Below, piece after piece: positions 55,873 to 64,000 of a DNA stretch of 64,000 bases. The DNA is from Aureispira sp. CCB-QB1. Its GTDB lineage: Bacteria; Bacteroidota; Bacteroidia; Chitinophagales; Saprospiraceae. The translations under genes and the position numbers were made by a program. Position 1 is the first letter of the stretch; each line of letters starts with the position of its first letter. The notes under the pieces were generated by a model. That model was not told the DNA's origin and did no database searches. It saw only the letters and a program-made list of their open reading frames with translations. The DNA is taken from positions 19,876 through 83,875 of the forward strand of contig CAMBRK010000012.1 of assembly GCA_945870185.1 (NCBI GenBank). The letters are read 5' to 3'.

Positions 55873-56118
55873 ATGCCATCTGATGTCAAACAAATTGTGG
55901 TATTCGGTGCCAATTGTGGTAAATGCAAAAAGGCAGAAACTTTAATTCGTTCAGTTATTAACAAACTAAAGTTGCATGCTGATATCACAAAATGTGAAGA
56001 TTGGGATGTCATGGTAAAACACAATGTAACTTATCTGCCCACGATCATGATAGATAATGTCATCAAATTTAAAGGCATCGTTCCTTCAGAAAACGAATTA
56101 ATAAAATCATTAAATTAA
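55873..56118 (+). CDS. Second small thioredoxin-fold protein
   Basis: An 81-aa protein with Cys-Gly-Lys-Cys in GANCGKC, paralogous to the gene 13 bases upstream but strongly diverged. It keeps the cis-Pro strand (YLPTIMIDN) and has an additional Cys in TKCEDWD. Cytoplasmic. The close tandem suggests one unit with distinct partners. Confidence 0.78.
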   Translation: MPSDVKQIVVFGANCGKCKKAETLIRSVINKLKLHADITKCEDWDVMVKHNVTYLPTIMIDNVIKFKGIVPSENELIKSLN

Positions 56119-56125
56119 TATAAAA

Positions 56126-56512
56126 ATGGAAACACAAACACTTGTCAAAGAAATATGCCCTACCACAACACAACAATGGGTAAAAGACGGCGCATTATTG
56201 GTAGATGTACGCGAAGCTAATGAAGTAGCAGACCTTAGTTATGATGTGCCTAATATCATGCACATTCCATTGAGTGAATTTGAAACTAGATACACGGAAA
56301 TAACCAAAGATAAAAAAGTGGTTATAGTGTGCAAAAGTGGTGGCCGAAGCCTAAGAGCCGCAGGTTTTTTGGTTAATCATGGATATGAACACGTAGTCAA
56401 TATGCAACATGGCATCATCAGATGGGTACAAAAAGGTTTTCCAACTATAGGAGATACTTCTTCGGTATTGCCACAAGAAGGTGATTGTTGCTCAAAGCCT
56501 GGATGCTGCTAA
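56126..56512 (+). CDS. Rhodanese-domain protein with a Cys-rich tail
   Basis: A 128-aa single rhodanese domain: LVDVREANE, then the active-site loop CKSGGRS with Cys69. The last residues carry a CCSKPGCC cluster, with four Cys in eight residues, which could bind a soft metal or arsenite. It has no signal peptide. It starts eight bases after the second thioredoxin-like gene. Rhodaneses transfer sulfane sulfur, so a thiol or persulfide relay with the two small redoxins is plausible. Confidence 0.85.
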   Translation: METQTLVKEICPTTTQQWVKDGALLVDVREANEVADLSYDVPNIMHIPLSEFETRYTEITKDKKVVIVCKSGGRSLRAAGFLVNHGYEHVVNMQHGIIRWVQKGFPTIGDTSSVLPQEGDCCSKPGCC

Positions 56513-56703
56513 TTTTTAATTCAGGATAACGAGTCATGAATTTATAATGTCTTATAAAAGAAAATAAAACTAGTAGGTTTTAAAGTTTTGATCAAAAGTT
56601 AAAACTAATATTCAAATCTCCGATATATTATTTCTAAAGCACTAATTCTAAAATTCATCGTCTCCATTCGTAATTCGTAATTCTTCATTCGTAATTAAAA
56701 AAA

Positions 56704-57681
56704 ATGTTCGACTGGATACAAAATTTTGCAGATTGGCTGATTTATAACCTATTTCAGATAGGTGCTGATACACACTTGGGCGTTGCGCTGAATTTTTTTG
56801 TCTATGACACGATCAAGATTTTATTTTTGCTTTTTGTCATAGTGTTTTTAATGGGTATCGTCAATGCTTATTTTCCCATAGATAAATTAAAAAATTATCT
56901 GGCCAACAATAAGCTGTTTGGACTCGAATACTTTTTTGCATCCCTTTTTGGTGCCATAACACCCTTTTGTTCCTGTTCGTCCGTACCGCTATTTATCGGA
57001 TTTGTACGTGGTGGTATTCCTTTGGGAGTGACTTTTTCATTTCTGATCACTTCCCCTTTGGTCAATGAAGTAGCTGTAGCCATGTTCCTCGGCATGTTTG
57101 GACTCAAAGCTACACTTATTTATGCCATCAGTGGTATTTTATTGGGTACGATAGGCGGTTGGGTTTTGGGCAAAATGAAACTCGAACACTTATTATCAGA
57201 TTGGGTCAAGACCCTTTTGGCGAATGATCAACTGAGTGCTAATGAATACGAAGAAGAAAAACTGACTTTCAGACAGCGACTCCCTGAAATCACTCGAAGT
57301 GCCTGGGAGATCGTGCGTGGTGTCGTACTTTATGTCATCATAGGGATAGCTATCGGTGCAGCGATGCATGGATATGTTCCAGAAAATTTCTTTGCGCAAT
57401 ATCTTGGTAGTGGTGCATGGTGGACTGTCCCATTGGCGGTTATTCTTGCTGTACCGATGTACGCCAATGCAGCAGGTATCGTACCAGTCATTCAAGTATT
57501 CGTTGCCAAAGGAGTTCCGATTGGTACTGCGATAGCCTTTATGATGGCTACCGTAGGATTGTCATTACCTGAAGCTACCTTGCTCAAAAAAGTAATGACC
57601 ATGAAGATGATAGGTATATTTTTCGGAACAGTGACGCTTTTTATTATCTTATCTGGATTTTTATTTAATGTATTATTGTAA
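56704..57681 (+). CDS. COG0701/ArsP-like permease
   Basis: A 325-aa membrane protein with about eight to nine hydrophobic segments. It contains the family motif TPFCSCSSVPL with Cys89 and Cys91, and a second symmetrical motif (PMYANAAGIVPVIQVF). COG0701/DUF318 permeases include ArsP, which exports trivalent organoarsenicals, and SO_0444-type heavy-metal exporters. Within this operon, arsenic is the likely substrate. It ends exactly one base before the next start codon. The 191-base gap upstream contains repeated ATTCGTAATT words but no gene. Confidence 0.82.
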   Translation: MFDWIQNFADWLIYNLFQIGADTHLGVALNFFVYDTIKILFLLFVIVFLMGIVNAYFPIDKLKNYLANNKLFGLEYFFASLFGAITPFCSCSSVPLFIGFVRGGIPLGVTFSFLITSPLVNEVAVAMFLGMFGLKATLIYAISGILLGTIGGWVLGKMKLEHLLSDWVKTLLANDQLSANEYEEEKLTFRQRLPEITRSAWEIVRGVVLYVIIGIAIGAAMHGYVPENFFAQYLGSGAWWTVPLAVILAVPMYANAAGIVPVIQVFVAKGVPIGTAIAFMMATVGLSLPEATLLKKVMTMKMIGIFFGTVTLFIILSGFLFNVLL

Positions 57682-58686
57682 ATGTCAATGAAAACAGAAA
57701 TTTTAATTTTATTAGTAAGTATTTTATCTTTTACTGTTCATGCTCAGAGTATTAAAGTCAATGATACTGATTTTTCCAAAGGTAGGCTTGGTTTTATTCA
57801 AGAGATAACAATAGATGATGTGGTCAAATTTCATGGTCATCAGTGCGATGGTTTGGTGGAAGGTTTTAGAGCACTGCAAGAAGCTCTATTCTACTTATAT
57901 CCGGATGGTGTGGTAGATCGCACCAATACCAGAATCATTAGTAAGTCTGCGCCTTGTCTTACCGATGCAGCCATATATTTGACAGGTGGTAGATATCAGT
58001 ACAATAAGTTTTATATCGATGACAAATTGGATGCTTTATATTATGTACAACGTATAGACAATGGAAGTGCAGTATATGTAAAGCGCAAAGAAGGTATAAA
58101 ACCTAAAGTGATTGATAGTTTAACAGTGCTTGCCGTACAAGGAGTTTTGTCACCATGTGAGCTAAAGACTTTAAAAATATATGAAGATGATTATGCACGA
58201 CAATTATTAGCAGTCAATACCTGGGATTTGTTTGATTTGTATGCACCTACAAAAAAGACAAAAATGGATTGGAAACCCAACAAAAAAAATGATTACATTA
58301 AGACTGATATAATGTACAAAAATGGTGGGGAATGCGATGTAAACGATGTGGCACACACGAAGTTATTTTTATCCTTACCACCACAACCATTTCATGATGC
58401 TATGATTAACCCAGGCAATATGGTATTGGATGTCAGGACTCCAGCGGAATTGAAAGAAACAGGCTTCATTAGAAATGCTCTAAATGTAGATGTTGAGAAT
58501 CCAAATTTCCAGAAAGTAGTCAACACTTTTGATCGGAATAAAACATATTTTGTGTATTGCAGATCTGGTATAAGAAGTTTCGAAGCCATGGAAATCATGC
58601 AGAATATGGGTTTCAAAAAATTGGTCATGTTAGAAGGGGGAATTTTAAGCTGGACAGATCAAAATATGCCTTTTTTCAAATTTTAA
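57682..58686 (+). CDS. Exported FmdE-rhodanese fusion protein
   Basis: A 334-aa protein with a signal peptide (about 1-22, ending VHAQ). Residues 43-200 resemble an FmdE (formylmethanofuran dehydrogenase subunit E) domain with the motif FHGHQCDG (His51, His53, Cys55) and a later SAPCLTD. Residues 240-334 are a rhodanese domain with LDVRTPAE and the active-site Cys293 in CRSGIRS. FmdE domains bind metal and occur in molybdoenzyme context; here nothing else points to methanofuran chemistry. An exported fusion with a sulfurtransferase in an arsenic operon is unusual. The start codon follows the permease stop directly. Confidence 0.8.
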   Translation: MSMKTEILILLVSILSFTVHAQSIKVNDTDFSKGRLGFIQEITIDDVVKFHGHQCDGLVEGFRALQEALFYLYPDGVVDRTNTRIISKSAPCLTDAAIYLTGGRYQYNKFYIDDKLDALYYVQRIDNGSAVYVKRKEGIKPKVIDSLTVLAVQGVLSPCELKTLKIYEDDYARQLLAVNTWDLFDLYAPTKKTKMDWKPNKKNDYIKTDIMYKNGGECDVNDVAHTKLFLSLPPQPFHDAMINPGNMVLDVRTPAELKETGFIRNALNVDVENPNFQKVVNTFDRNKTYFVYCRSGIRSFEAMEIMQNMGFKKLVMLEGGILSWTDQNMPFFKF

Positions 58687-58697
58687 AATAATATATC

Positions 58698-59099
58698 ATG
58701 TACAAATTAGTTCTTTTACTACTGATCGCAACATTTTTTTCGTGTAAAAACACCCCAGAACAAAAAGTAGATACGACCTATACTTCCGAATTTAAGAGCA
58801 AAGCTGGTATGGAAGTCATTCAGTTTCATTCAGAGCACCGATGTCAAACATGTGTGAAAATAGAAGAGCAGGTACTTACGGCTATAAAACCTTATGAAAA
58901 TCTTCCCTTTAAATTAGTCAATGTAGATGACAGTGCAAATGAAGATTTTTCCAAAATATTTGAAGCGTCGGGAACTGCATTATTTCTCTACGATGCTGCA
59001 TCTGGAAAAAAGGTAGAACTAACCGATTTTGCATTTATGAATGCCTTTGAAGATGAAAAATTCATCAAAGGATTACAAAAAGAAATAGATCAGTTTTAG
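58698..59099 (+). CDS. ArsF-family thioredoxin-like lipoprotein
   Basis: A 133-aa protein with a lipobox (FFSC, Cys16). The ArsF-family core reads QFHSEHRCQTCVKIEE with the redox pair Cys49-Gln-Thr-Cys52, then FKLVNVDD and a conserved TDFAFMNAF. Members annotated as nitrophenyl compound nitroreductase subunit ArsF occur with ArsG in arsenic islands. The lipobox places it on the membrane outside the cytoplasm. The operon has a second copy (59878-60261). Confidence 0.8.
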   Translation: MYKLVLLLLIATFFSCKNTPEQKVDTTYTSEFKSKAGMEVIQFHSEHRCQTCVKIEEQVLTAIKPYENLPFKLVNVDDSANEDFSKIFEASGTALFLYDAASGKKVELTDFAFMNAFEDEKFIKGLQKEIDQF

Positions 59100-59134
59100 A
59101 TCAATATTACTACTAAAAATAATACAAAATTAAA

Positions 59135-59851
59135 ATGAATAATAGAATGCCAGCATACCTTATATTCCTACTTTTAACTTTTGGTAACACGATGGTCAAT
59201 AGTCAAAACGTCATTGCTGTCTCAAACATGAAGAAGGTAATGATGGGGCTAGATCTTTCATCCCACTTTAATTGGGATACTTTGGACACAAAAAACTTAT
59301 ATGGACTTAGCCCGTTAGGAAGAATCGAAGGGGAAATTTCAGTGATTGATGGTCGATTTTATGTATCTTCTGTAGATGACAAAGGTAATTTTTCTACAAA
59401 ATATGACAAAAATAATCAATCTCCTTTTGCAGTTTATGCTTATGTCTCAGATTGGATAACCATAGAAGTGAAAGATTCCATACATAATCAAGATGCTTTA
59501 CAAACCATCGTGGAGAAACAAGCATCTATTTTAGGGATCAACACAGAAAAACCTTTTCCATTTTTAATTACTGGTTTGTTTGATACTGTTGATTTTCATA
59601 TCATAAATAAACCTGAATCAGAAATAGAACATAACCATGATTTGCACAATAAAGCTAAAGTTCACTTTGAACAATCTGATATTTCTGGTCAATTATTAGG
59701 ATTTTATTCATTACATCATGAGGGTGTATTTACCCATCGTGGTAGTTATGTTCATATTCATTTCGTTGATGATGCAGCAACAGTAACAGGTCATCTCGAA
59801 GACATATCCATCTTTCGACCTTTTAAAATGAAGCTACCTATTTACAAGTAA
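59135..59851 (+). CDS. Exported acetolactate decarboxylase
   Basis: A 238-aa protein with a signal peptide (about 1-24, ending VNSQ). The catalytic family is clear: PLGRIEGE near the N-terminus of the mature domain, QSPFAVYAYV, ITGLFDTVDFHII, and HEGVFTHRGSYVHIHF with the zinc-binding His pair, followed by TGHLEDI. The family converts 2-acetolactate to acetoin and is usually cytoplasmic, though a Brevibacillus enzyme is secreted. Nothing else here belongs to acetoin metabolism. It lies between two ArsF copies in the same operon, so a different or moonlighting substrate is possible. Confidence 0.85.
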   Translation: MNNRMPAYLIFLLLTFGNTMVNSQNVIAVSNMKKVMMGLDLSSHFNWDTLDTKNLYGLSPLGRIEGEISVIDGRFYVSSVDDKGNFSTKYDKNNQSPFAVYAYVSDWITIEVKDSIHNQDALQTIVEKQASILGINTEKPFPFLITGLFDTVDFHIINKPESEIEHNHDLHNKAKVHFEQSDISGQLLGFYSLHHEGVFTHRGSYVHIHFVDDAATVTGHLEDISIFRPFKMKLPIYK

Positions 59852-59877
59852 TTTTATTCATATTTAAATCATACAAA

Positions 59878-60261
59878 ATGAAATCTTTAAAATTTATCCC
59901 TTTTTTAAGTGTTGTATTTATGACTTTATGCGCAAATATTTCTTTTGCTCAAACTACCTCAAAGCCTGGCATAGAAATCATACAGTTTCACTCAGAACAC
60001 AGGTGTGTCACTTGCCTAAAGATAGAAGAGCTCACCAAAGAAACACTAAAGTCTTATACAGGTATGCCATTCAAATTGGTCAATGTAGATGATGCAAAAA
60101 ATGAAAAAATGGCTGAACAGTTTGAAGCAGCAGGTACTGCAGTTTTTATCTATAATCCCAAGACTGGAAAGAAAAAGGATATGACCGATTTTGCCTTTAT
60201 GAATGCTGGTGACAAAGCCAAATTTATTGCAGGTTTGAAGAAGGAGATCAATCAATTTTAA
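59878..60261 (+). CDS. Second ArsF-family thioredoxin-like protein
   Basis: A 127-aa protein with a signal peptide (about 1-24, ending FAQ) instead of a lipobox. The core is clearly paralogous to the gene at 58698: QFHSEHRCVTCLKIEE (redox pair Cys43-Val-Thr-Cys46), FKLVNVDD, TDFAFMNAG. One copy is lipidated and this one soluble, which suggests a membrane-bound and a free form of the same redox carrier. It lies 51 bases upstream of the ArsG-like gene. Confidence 0.8.
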   Translation: MKSLKFIPFLSVVFMTLCANISFAQTTSKPGIEIIQFHSEHRCVTCLKIEELTKETLKSYTGMPFKLVNVDDAKNEKMAEQFEAAGTAVFIYNPKTGKKKDMTDFAFMNAGDKAKFIAGLKKEINQF

Positions 60262-60312
60262 TTCATCAGTTTTAATTCTCAATTCCTAATTCAAAATTCG
60301 TAATTTATATCA

Positions 60313-61020
60313 ATGGATTGGTTAAATAATCTCGCACAGAACAGCGAAACACCCGTTATTGCTGCATTTGCACTAGGACTGCTTACGGCTGTCAGTCCTT
60401 GTCCTTTGGCAACAAATATCACGGCTACAGCTTACATAGCTAAAACAATTGAGAGTAAAAAACAGGTAATCCTTAGTGGACTGCTGTACACGCTCGGCAG
60501 ATTGACATCCTACACAGCGATAGGTGCATTGATCTATTTTGGATTCAGTAAGTTTCAGGTGGCTAAATTATTTCAGGGCAATGGAGAGAAATTTCTTGGT
60601 CCTGTTATGATCATCATAGGTTTGGTCATGCTCGATGTGATCAAACTCAATTTCCTGACCAAAGGAAATCTTACAGAGCGACTATCAGAACGATTTAAAG
60701 ATCGTGGCTTATTGGGTTCATATCTCTTGGGGGCAATCTTTGCCTTGGCATTCTGTCCTTATAGTGGTGCCTTGTTTTTTGGCATGTTGATACCCATGAC
60801 CTTAGCTGCTGATGCAGGACTTCTATTACCAATTGTTTTTTCATTGGGTACCGGCATTCCGGTCATTATCTTTGCGTTTGTGATAGCATACAGCATCGAA
60901 AAATTAGGTACTTACTTTAATGCCATTACCAAAGTAGAAAAAGTGATGCGTGTAGTGGCTGGACTAGCTTTTATCATCACAGGTTTGTATTATTTGAATA
61001 TTTATTTGAAGGTAATATGA
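60313..61020 (+). CDS. ArsG-family CcdA-like membrane protein
   Basis: A 235-aa protein with six hydrophobic segments. A CcdA/DsbD-type pair of cysteines, Cys30 in VSPCPLA and Cys148 in LAFCPYSG, sits in the first and fourth segments, as expected for an electron-transferring membrane protein. The family is annotated as aromatic aminobenzylarsenical efflux permease ArsG. It could pass electrons from cytoplasmic thioredoxins to the exported ArsF proteins and/or export arsenicals. It is the last gene of the operon. Confidence 0.8.
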   Translation: MDWLNNLAQNSETPVIAAFALGLLTAVSPCPLATNITATAYIAKTIESKKQVILSGLLYTLGRLTSYTAIGALIYFGFSKFQVAKLFQGNGEKFLGPVMIIIGLVMLDVIKLNFLTKGNLTERLSERFKDRGLLGSYLLGAIFALAFCPYSGALFFGMLIPMTLAADAGLLLPIVFSLGTGIPVIIFAFVIAYSIEKLGTYFNAITKVEKVMRVVAGLAFIITGLYYLNIYLKVI

Positions 61021-61089
61021 TTCGTTTATAATTTGCAAATATAATTCAAACGGTATCTTGCCTTAACGGACAATAAATACATATATAGA

Positions 61090-61545
61090 ATGAAAACCAA
61101 AACAGCACTCTTTTTAGAACTTTGGATAGAAGCTCGTACCCGTTTTTATAACCAATTGGAAAACATATCATCTTCAGATTTAACCAAAAAATTACCTCCA
61201 TCCGTAAATAGTGTCGGATTTCTCATTCGCCATATAAGTGATGTCGAGTTGCTATTTGCTAAAAATGTATTTGGCGCGGCAGAAATAAAAGTGAGTGCCA
61301 AAACAGTCATTGATAAATATGACACAGGCGAATGGACAGATTTAGAAAGCCTAAATGAATATGTAAATTTTTCCTTTGAAAAATTAAAAGAAATTGTAGC
61401 TTCCCAAACGGACGAAGATTGGGAAACCACCATAACTACCAAAGAATTTGGCACAAAAACCAAAGCAGAAGCCTTCGGAAGAATAGTGTCGCATACCACC
61501 TATCACGCAGGACAAATGGCCATTGTGCTCAAATATGGTTTCTAA
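61090..61545 (+). CDS. DinB-family metal-binding protein
   Basis: A 151-aa four-helix bundle protein of the DinB/DfrA-like family. The metal-binding His positions are visible in IRHISDVE and in HTTYHAGQ. Some relatives are thiol-dependent transferases. It lies 69 bases after the ArsG-like gene and converges on the SulP gene with only two bases between the stops. It may belong to the arsenic operon or be independent. Confidence 0.8.
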   Translation: MKTKTALFLELWIEARTRFYNQLENISSSDLTKKLPPSVNSVGFLIRHISDVELLFAKNVFGAAEIKVSAKTVIDKYDTGEWTDLESLNEYVNFSFEKLKEIVASQTDEDWETTITTKEFGTKTKAEAFGRIVSHTTYHAGQMAIVLKYGF

Positions 61546-61547
61546 CC

Positions 61548-63077
61548 TCAAATATTATCCACCACCACCTTATAGGTAGGATCTTCGAGTACATTCACAT
61601 CTATAATCTCTTCTGCATTTTTAAGTAGCAAAAGACAATCTTTGCTCAAATGTCGAAGGTGTACTTTTTTACCCAGTTTGTGGTACCGTTCGGTGATTTT
61701 ATTGAGTGCATCTATGGCTGACATATCTACCACTCTACTTTCTGCAAAGTCGATAATCACTTCTTCAGGATCGTTGATGACATCAAATTTCTCATTGAAT
61801 AATGTCACAGAACCGAAGAATAATGGCCCATATATTTCATAATGTTTGATGCCTTTGTCATCGGTATATTTTCTAGCCCTAATACGCTTGGCATTGTCCC
61901 ATGCAAATACCAAGGCGGCTATGATCACTCCGATAATAACTGCCAATGCGAGATTGTGCAAAAATACAGTTACTAAAGTCACTACCACCATGACGAAGAT
62001 ATCTGATTGCGGCATTCTTTTGAAGGTCTTGAGACTTGCCCACTCAAAAGTTCCGATAGCGACCATGATCATAAGACCTGTCAAAGCTGCCATTGGAACT
62101 TTTTCTATCAATGATGAGCCGAACATCACAAATATGAGCAACATCACAGCAGCTACGATACCCGATAGTCTTGCTCTAGCACCATTCGATACATTGATAA
62201 GACTTTGGCCGATCATCGCACAGCCACCCATTCCTGAAAACAAACCAGAAAGGATGTTGGCAGCGCCTTGTGCTACTGCTTCTTTATTGCCACGTCCACG
62301 GGTTTCTGTGATTTCATCTACGATATTAAGTGTAAGCAAACTTTCTATCAGTCCCACACCTGCTACAATGGCTGCATAGGGAAATATCAAGGTCAAGGTC
62401 TCCCAATTAAACGGTATATTTGGAATGTGAAACGGCGGGAAACCACCCTGTATGGATGCGATGTCACCTACTGTTTTTGTATCAATGTCAAAGGCAGTCA
62501 CTAACCCGAAAACGGTAAGAATGGCTGCAAGTGATGCAGGAATGACTTTTGTTATTTTTGGCAATCCCCAGATAATGATCATGGTAAGAAAGACCAATCC
62601 AAGGAGAATAAACAATGTATTGCCTGTCAACCAATCACCAGACACATCTTTAAATTGGTCTAGTTGTGACATAAATATTATAATGGCCAGACCATTGACA
62701 AAGCCGAATATCACAGGATGCGGCACTAGTCGAATGAGTTTGCCCATTCTAAGAAAACCAGCTGCCAACTGTATCAATCCAGCAAGTATTACGGTTGCAA
62801 ATATATATTCTACGCCATGAGATTTTGCCAATGTGACCAACACTACAGCCACAGCGCCAGTAGCACCTGATATCATGCCTGGTCTTCCCCCAAAAATGGA
62901 TGTGATCAGTCCCATCATAAATGCAGCATATAAGCCAGTAAGTGGAGACAACCCTGCTATCATCGCAAATGCTACCGCTTCGGGCACCAAGGCAAGGGCA
63001 ACGGTAAGACCTGAAAGCACTTCCGTTTTGTAGTCCACTTTTTGTTTGAAGTCAAAGAAATTTAAGTATTGAGTCAT
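61548..63077 (-). CDS. SulP-family anion transporter with STAS domain
   Basis: A 509-aa protein. About ten to twelve membrane segments include the SulP patterns near the N-terminus (VALALVPEAVAFAMIAG, SPLTGLYAAF, GGRPGMISGATGA) and QGAANILSGLFSGMGG in the middle. A C-terminal STAS domain (about 400-509) has IDFAESRVVDMSAIDAL. SulP proteins take up sulfate, bicarbonate or related anions. There is no carbonic anhydrase or assimilation gene adjacent, so the substrate is open. It has its own promoter region upstream and is convergent with the DinB gene. Confidence 0.9.
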   Translation of the reverse strand: MTQYLNFFDFKQKVDYKTEVLSGLTVALALVPEAVAFAMIAGLSPLTGLYAAFMMGLITSIFGGRPGMISGATGAVAVVLVTLAKSHGVEYIFATVILAGLIQLAAGFLRMGKLIRLVPHPVIFGFVNGLAIIIFMSQLDQFKDVSGDWLTGNTLFILLGLVFLTMIIIWGLPKITKVIPASLAAILTVFGLVTAFDIDTKTVGDIASIQGGFPPFHIPNIPFNWETLTLIFPYAAIVAGVGLIESLLTLNIVDEITETRGRGNKEAVAQGAANILSGLFSGMGGCAMIGQSLINVSNGARARLSGIVAAVMLLIFVMFGSSLIEKVPMAALTGLMIMVAIGTFEWASLKTFKRMPQSDIFVMVVVTLVTVFLHNLALAVIIGVIIAALVFAWDNAKRIRARKYTDDKGIKHYEIYGPLFFGSVTLFNEKFDVINDPEEVIIDFAESRVVDMSAIDALNKITERYHKLGKKVHLRHLSKDCLLLLKNAEEIIDVNVLEDPTYKVVVDNI

Positions 63078-64000
63078 GTTTATAATTGTTTGATTTTATG
63101 TTTTAAAATAATTTAACTTATGCCAGTCATAATGCGGTCAATGCAAATTATACCATGTGATACTATGCAATTGTGCAATAGATGGTTAGGCAAAATGATT
63201 ATAATGAAAAAATGACTTGGTTTAATACAACAGTACAAATATTTTAGCAATATTTACTGTTGATATTTTATTTGTCCTATGATGTAAAGGCTACATTTCG
63301 CTATGTTTTTGATACAATTTGACCGTAGTACCAAATTAAAGATAACGCAAAGTTAAATTTATATTTTGAAATTGATAAACAAATGGACGATAAAAGAAAT
63401 AATATATTGGTATTTTGAATACAAGTATCTTTTATTAGTTTGGATGTAAAATTAAAAAATAAATCATAGCAAAGAGAATTCTGCAGATTGAGATGATGCA
63501 AAAATAGCCTCCATCCTACGGCACACTTCACTCCTTCATTCATTGCGTTTGCTACATTTCACGATGTTCCCATTACGCTGCACTCCATTCACTCATACAT
63601 TCAGAGAGCCTACGGATTCCCGCAGCATAAGTATCATTGGCCCTGCTCATCCATGCTAGGTCTGATGTAGGGGAATGTCAGCTCTACTCATTATCCTACC
63701 TATGCCATTCCACCTACTACAGTCCTGGCATACAAACCCAAAGTGCCATGATACCCATGCTTTAATGCTCGGCTTCTTTTAGTCCCCGTTTCAAATTGGA
63801 TGTAGTCAAAAAATATATCACGTATCATGTAGCAAAGGTACAGGGACTGCATCTGACACAAGAAGTACCGCAAATGCTCTGATAATATGAAGTGCTAAAA
63901 TATATTGTGGAATGTTTTTGAATAGATCAAGGCGAAAAACGCAGGCAAACTAGGAAAGTTTGTTGAGGCTTTTCAACGCAGAGATATTCAAAAACAAACG
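63078..64000. other. Intergenic tail without a convincing gene
   Basis: The first 400 bases are AT-rich and hold the SulP promoter. From about 63,490 to 63,790 the base composition shifts: more GC, and C clearly over G on the plus strand. No long open frame is seen on either strand and no RNA gene is recognised. The end holds an inverted repeat described separately. Confidence 0.4.
63913..63996. repeat. Nested inverted repeat at the window edge
   Basis: TGTTTTTGAATA (63913-63924) and TATTCAAAAACA (63985-63996) form a perfect 12-bp outer stem. Inside lie the hairpin CAAACT/AGTTTG and two GGCxxTTTT-like words. An 84-base unit of this form may be an element end, a terminator or a structured RNA. 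The flank beyond 64,000 is not visible. Confidence 0.5.

Noticed and set aside
56520..56700. ATTCGTAATT-type words upstream of the permease as a regulatory repeat.
   Set aside because: Short AT-rich words also occur at 60,290; too simple to separate from chance.
61846..62379. A 177-aa plus-strand ORF opposite the SulP gene.
   Set aside because: It is the antisense shadow of a well-supported transporter and has Thr/Pro/Ala-rich composition typical of such shadows.

Overview
The window reads as a chromosome segment of an AT-rich member of the Bacteroidota, probably Saprospiria or a close relative. The evidence is several secreted proteins with type IX secretion (T9SS) type A C-terminal sorting domains, Bacteroidota promoters (TTTG-N19-21-TAnnTTTG) without Shine-Dalgarno sequences, a FISUMP-domain protein, a TlpA protein with a DUF4369-like front, and a SpvB/RHS protein of the type common in this group. 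The taxonomic call is inference; there is no rRNA or tRNA in the window.

Layout. 1-6.8 kb: the end of a FISUMP protein, a TlpA-like thioredoxin-fold protein, an ECF sigma/anti-sigma pair, small lipoproteins and a helical protein of unknown function. 6.8-22 kb: surface and secreted proteins. These are an S8 protease with CUB-like, BACON and T9SS domains, a beta-helix-like repeat protein running into a decayed astacin metallopeptidase, a TPR-CHAT protease, an RCC1-repeat protein, a truncated nuclease-like ORF and two related T9SS proteins. 22-28.7 kb: a 2215-aa SpvB/FG-GAP/RHS protein, encoded upstream of those two T9SS genes on the same strand.

29.4-52.4 kb is a defence island built on a BREX type 1 system (brxA, brxB, brxC, pglX, pglZ, brxL) with a divergent WYL regulator and a DUF2779 nuclease at its left end. 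Between pglX and pglZ sit an AbiH-family gene, an AbiE-type toxin-antitoxin pair with its own promoter, and a tight three-gene TIGR04255 operon whose other two genes I do not recognise. An HhH-GPD DNA glycosylase-like protein with an Fe-S cysteine cluster lies between pglZ and brxL and overlaps brxL. The spacers around the cargo modules and at both ends of the island hold a family of short palindromes whose two arms change together from copy to copy. I consider this family and the embedded glycosylase the most interesting signals here.

52.5-61 kb is an arsenic island in two same-strand operons. The first is arsR, acr3, an arsenate reductase and a metallophosphoesterase. The second is two thioredoxin-like proteins, a rhodanese, a COG0701 permease, an exported FmdE-rhodanese fusion, two ArsF-family proteins flanking an exported acetolactate decarboxylase, and an ArsG/CcdA-like membrane protein. 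Both promoters carry the same pair of TTCG-N8-CGAA palindromes 28-29 bp apart, so one ArsR probably controls both. The window ends with a DinB-family protein, a SulP anion transporter and about 0.9 kb without a convincing gene.
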